Assembly: GCA_008011715.2 (NCBI GenBank)
Contig: CP136508.1
Coordinates: 1,674,001 to 1,738,000, forward strand
DNA length: 64,000 nucleotides
Direction: 5' to 3'
Source: [Empedobacter] haloabium
GTDB taxonomy: Bacteria > Pseudomonadota > Gammaproteobacteria > Burkholderiales > Burkholderiaceae_D
Part shown: piece after piece, positions 61,842-64,000 of the stretch
How positions within the stretch are numbered: position 1 is the first letter of the stretch
Layout: each line of letters starts with the position of its first letter
Program-made: the position numbers and the translations under genes
The notes under the pieces: generated by a model
Database searches by the model: none
The model's input: the letters and a program-made list of their open reading frames with translations, nothing else
What the model was told of the DNA's origin: nothing

Positions 61842-63035
61842 ATGAGCCCGAGCGCTGCCCGCCTCGACCTGGTGGATGCCCTGCGCGGCTACGCCATCGC
61901 GTCGATCATGTTGTTGCACAATATCGAGCACTTCGACCTGATGCACATGCCCGCCGGCCAGCCAGCCTGGCTGAATGGCCTGGACCGCTACGTCTGGGAC
62001 AGCGCGTTCTTCCTGTTCGGCGGCAAGTCGTATGCGATCTTCGCGCTGCTGTTCGGCGTCACGTTCCACTTGCAGTTCAGCGCCCGCGCTGCGCGTGGCG
62101 AGGATTTCCGGCCGCGCTTCGTCTGGCGCATGCTGCTGTTGCTGGCGTTCGGCCTGTGCAACTCGCTGTTCTACCAGGGCGACATCCTGACGCTGTACGC
62201 CGTGCTGGCGCTGGCGCTGCTGCCGGTGGCACGCCTGCGCGATGGCGCAGTGCTGGCTATCGCACTGCTGTTGCTGCTGCAACCGCATGCCTGGGTGGCG
62301 CTGCTGCAGGCGCTGCCGGCGCCGGCCGCGACCTTGCCGGACCCGGCTTCCTGGGCCTACTTCGGCAGGGCGAACGACTATCTGGCCAATGGCACGCTGT
62401 TCGACGTCTGGCATGGCAATCTCACCAATGGCAAGGAGGGCGTGGTCCGCTGGAGCTGGGAAACCGGCCGGCTGTTCCAGATTCCCGCGCTGTTCATGCT
62501 GGGCATGCTGGCGGCGCGGCGCGGCCGCTTCACGTTGTCCGACGAGAACCGCGCATTCTGGCGCCGGGCCCTGCTGCTGGCCGTGCTGGCCTTCGTGCCC
62601 TTATATGCGCTCAACGACCAGCTGGGCGCATGGCTGCCTGCCGAGGGGGTGCGCCGTCCCGTTGCCGTGATGGCGGCGTCGTGGATGAAGCTGGCGTTCA
62701 TGGTGGTGCTCGTGGCCCTGTTCGCGCTGGCCTTCCACGCTGCCGCCGCGGCCCGGCTGCTGCGGGCGTTCGCGCCGCTGGGCCGGATGAGCCTGACCGG
62801 CTATGTGCTGCAGTCCCTGGTCGGCACCGCTTTGTACTACGGCTATGGATTCGGCCTGTACCGGACCACGGGGGCGACGATGTGCCTGCTGATCGGCATC
62901 GCCCTGGCACTGCTGCAGGGCGCCCTGTGCGCCTGGTGGCTGCGCCATTATCGGCAGGGGCCACTGGAGGCGCTGTGGCATCGCGTCACGTGGATCGGCG
63001 CGCCAGCGGCAGCCGTGGCGGCACCGCGTACCTGA
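61842..63035 (+). CDS. DUF418 domain-containing membrane protein
   Basis: A 397-residue polytopic membrane protein. It begins with DALRGYAIASIMLLHNIEHF, the family's RG-(FL)A-(IL)-GI-like start. About ten hydrophobic segments follow. The DUF418 domain is at the C-terminal side (RLLRAFAPLGRMSLTGYVLQ, then GYGFGLY). GGAG precedes the ATG. The function is unknown; the fold is shared with acyltransferase-like membrane proteins. It starts 80 bases after the helicase stop, so co-transcription is possible. Confidence 0.9.
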   Translation: MSPSAARLDLVDALRGYAIASIMLLHNIEHFDLMHMPAGQPAWLNGLDRYVWDSAFFLFGGKSYAIFALLFGVTFHLQFSARAARGEDFRPRFVWRMLLLLAFGLCNSLFYQGDILTLYAVLALALLPVARLRDGAVLAIALLLLLQPHAWVALLQALPAPAATLPDPASWAYFGRANDYLANGTLFDVWHGNLTNGKEGVVRWSWETGRLFQIPALFMLGMLAARRGRFTLSDENRAFWRRALLLAVLAFVPLYALNDQLGAWLPAEGVRRPVAVMAASWMKLAFMVVLVALFALAFHAAAAARLLRAFAPLGRMSLTGYVLQSLVGTALYYGYGFGLYRTTGATMCLLIGIALALLQGALCAWWLRHYRQGPLEALWHRVTWIGAPAAAVAAPRT

Positions 63036-63060
63036 TGCGGACCCGCCATCCCCAAGGGGC

Positions 63061-63651
63061 TCAATCCGGCTCGCGCCAGCGCACGCGGCCGTTGCCCGCT
63101 TCGTTCAGCCGCGCCACCAGCGCCGGCGCGGCCGTCTCGGGCAAGGTGAAAGCCATCCGTACCTCGTCCCCATGCAGCACGTCGCCCAGCGTGGCGCCGG
63201 CGGCGTCCAGCTCGCGCCGCAGCAGGCCCTCCAGCGCATACGGCACGGCGCAGTGCAGCGTGCGCGCCTTGACGATGGCGATCCGCTCGGCCGCCAGCAG
63301 GGCCTGGGCCACGCTGTCCGTATACGCCCGCACCAGGCCGCCGGCGCCCAGCTTGACGCCGCCGAAGTAGCGCACCACCGTTGCCAGCACCCCCTCCAGG
63401 TCCTGGTGGCGCAGCACGTCCAGCATGGGCCGGCCGGCAGTGCCGCTGGGCTCGCCGTCATCGACCGCGGCTGACTGGCCACCCGCCAGCAGGGCCCAGC
63501 AGACGTGCGCGGCGCCCGGATGCTGCGCCTTCAGCTGCGCGACGACGGCCTGGGCGGCGGCCCGGTCGCTCATCGGCTGGACGCAGGCCAGGAAGCGGCT
63601 TTTCTTGATGGTCAGGTCGGCAAAGCAGGGCGTGGCGAGGGTATGCGGCAT
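63061..63651 (-). CDS. YigZ / IMPACT family protein
   Basis: A 196-residue protein of the IMPACT/YigZ (UPF0029) family. Typical segments are DLTIKKSRFLACVQPMSDRA, AAVDDGEPSGTAGRPMLDVL and VVRYFGGVKLGAGGLVRAYT. A ferredoxin-like C-terminal domain follows. Eukaryotic IMPACT regulates the translational kinase GCN2; the bacterial role is unclear. It is convergent with the DUF418 gene. Confidence 0.94.
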   Translation of the reverse strand: MPHTLATPCFADLTIKKSRFLACVQPMSDRAAAQAVVAQLKAQHPGAAHVCWALLAGGQSAAVDDGEPSGTAGRPMLDVLRHQDLEGVLATVVRYFGGVKLGAGGLVRAYTDSVAQALLAAERIAIVKARTLHCAVPYALEGLLRRELDAAGATLGDVLHGDEVRMAFTLPETAAPALVARLNEAGNGRVRWREPD

Positions 63652-63805
63652 GGGGGAGCGTGAACGGATGGAGCGCCGATTGTACCGGGCCGCGGGCCTG
63701 ACCGTGCAGTGGCGGGCGATCCGGTAGGCAATTCCAATCGCTCAGGCATGCGCCCGCGTGCTAAGGTGAAGGCCGCCCGTCAGTCATGAGAAGGGAGGCG
63801 ACAGC

Positions 63806-64000
63806 ATGGGAGTCATCGACGAACGACGCAGGGACAGCGCCACCGCCCACATCATCGACCATGGGGTATCGGTTGCCTGCACGCACGGCTGGCGCTACGC
63901 GGCGCATTACCTGGAGAACCAGGGCGTTGCCGCGGCCACGATCCGGCGCGTGCTGCTGGGCGACGGCAGCGCGCGTGCCGGTGCCAGCTGTGCGCCGCAC
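63806..64000 (+). CDS. Small hypothetical protein, 5' part only
   Basis: An open frame from ATG 63806 to the window end (65 codons, still open), preceded by a strong AAGGGAGG ribosome site 8-10 bases upstream. It begins MGVIDERRRDSATAHIIDHG and includes ACTHGWRYAAHYLENQGVAA and TIRRVLLGDGSAR. It is charged and soluble, with no known motif. I do not recognise it. Confidence 0.6.
   Translation, partial: MGVIDERRRDSATAHIIDHGVSVACTHGWRYAAHYLENQGVAAATIRRVLLGDGSARAGASCAPH

Overview
The window is GC-rich chromosomal DNA of a betaproteobacterium, most likely Oxalobacteraceae in the Massilia / Duganella / Pseudoduganella group. This placement is inferred from gene content: a Wsp-type signalling operon, PEP-CTERM proteins, an RTX protein ending in DUF4214 modules, a DUF2868/DUF3482 pair, and the M48 protease / orn and rsgA neighbourhood. 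I saw no rRNA, tRNA, insertion sequence, phage gene or CRISPR array. About 51 protein-coding genes are supported, including one cut by each window edge.

Layout. 1-4.8 kb: the start of a DUF5801-type secreted protein, a disordered small protein, the DUF2868/DUF3482 membrane-GTPase pair and a lipoprotein. 4.9-8.0 kb: a nitronate-monooxygenase-like flavoprotein with an extra Cys cluster, YajQ and MurB. 8.1-16.9 kb: a complete seven-gene wsp operon on the minus strand (wspA-B-C-D-E-F-R), bracketed by two palindromic repeats with the same outer arm. 17.2-19.8 kb: argG, a VOC-fold gene and argF. 19.9-25.5 kb: a large TPR-GAF histidine kinase, rsgA, an M48 protease and the divergent orn. 25.6-31.2 kb: two paralogous PEP-CTERM proteins, a UPF0149/SEC-C protein, srkA and a 736-residue Ala/Glu coiled-coil protein. 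31.3-40.2 kb: membrane proteins (DUF475, divergent PAP2), an RND efflux pair, a FadL-type porin and a low-complexity lipoprotein. 40.5-44.5 kb: NAD(P)HX dehydratase, a histidine phosphatase, TcyP and a four-TM protein. 44.7-48.4 kb: a 1244-residue RTX protein. 48.5-51.9 kb: a DUF6622-like protein and a two-subunit molybdenum hydroxylase. 52.0-55.2 kb: a three-gene operon of a small protein, a double-domain KaiC-like ATPase and a sensor kinase with receiver. 55.4-64 kb: an AraJ-like MFS transporter, a PAS-GGDEF-EAL protein, a SUV3-like helicase, a DUF418 protein, a YigZ/IMPACT protein and a gene running off the end.

Common themes. Cyclic-di-GMP and surface behaviour recur (Wsp operon, YajQ, PAS-GGDEF-EAL protein with an altered EAL domain), together with exported surface proteins (two likely type I secretion substrates, two PEP-CTERM proteins). 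No type I secretion apparatus or exosortase lies in the window. The intergenic DNA carries two families of palindromic repeats, one related to GGTGTCAGGCACC and one to GGGGTCAGTCCCC. The leads I rate highest are the KaiC-like operon, the RTX protein with a predicted seven-bladed propeller and twin DUF4214 modules, the DUF2868/DUF3482 pair and the repeat families.
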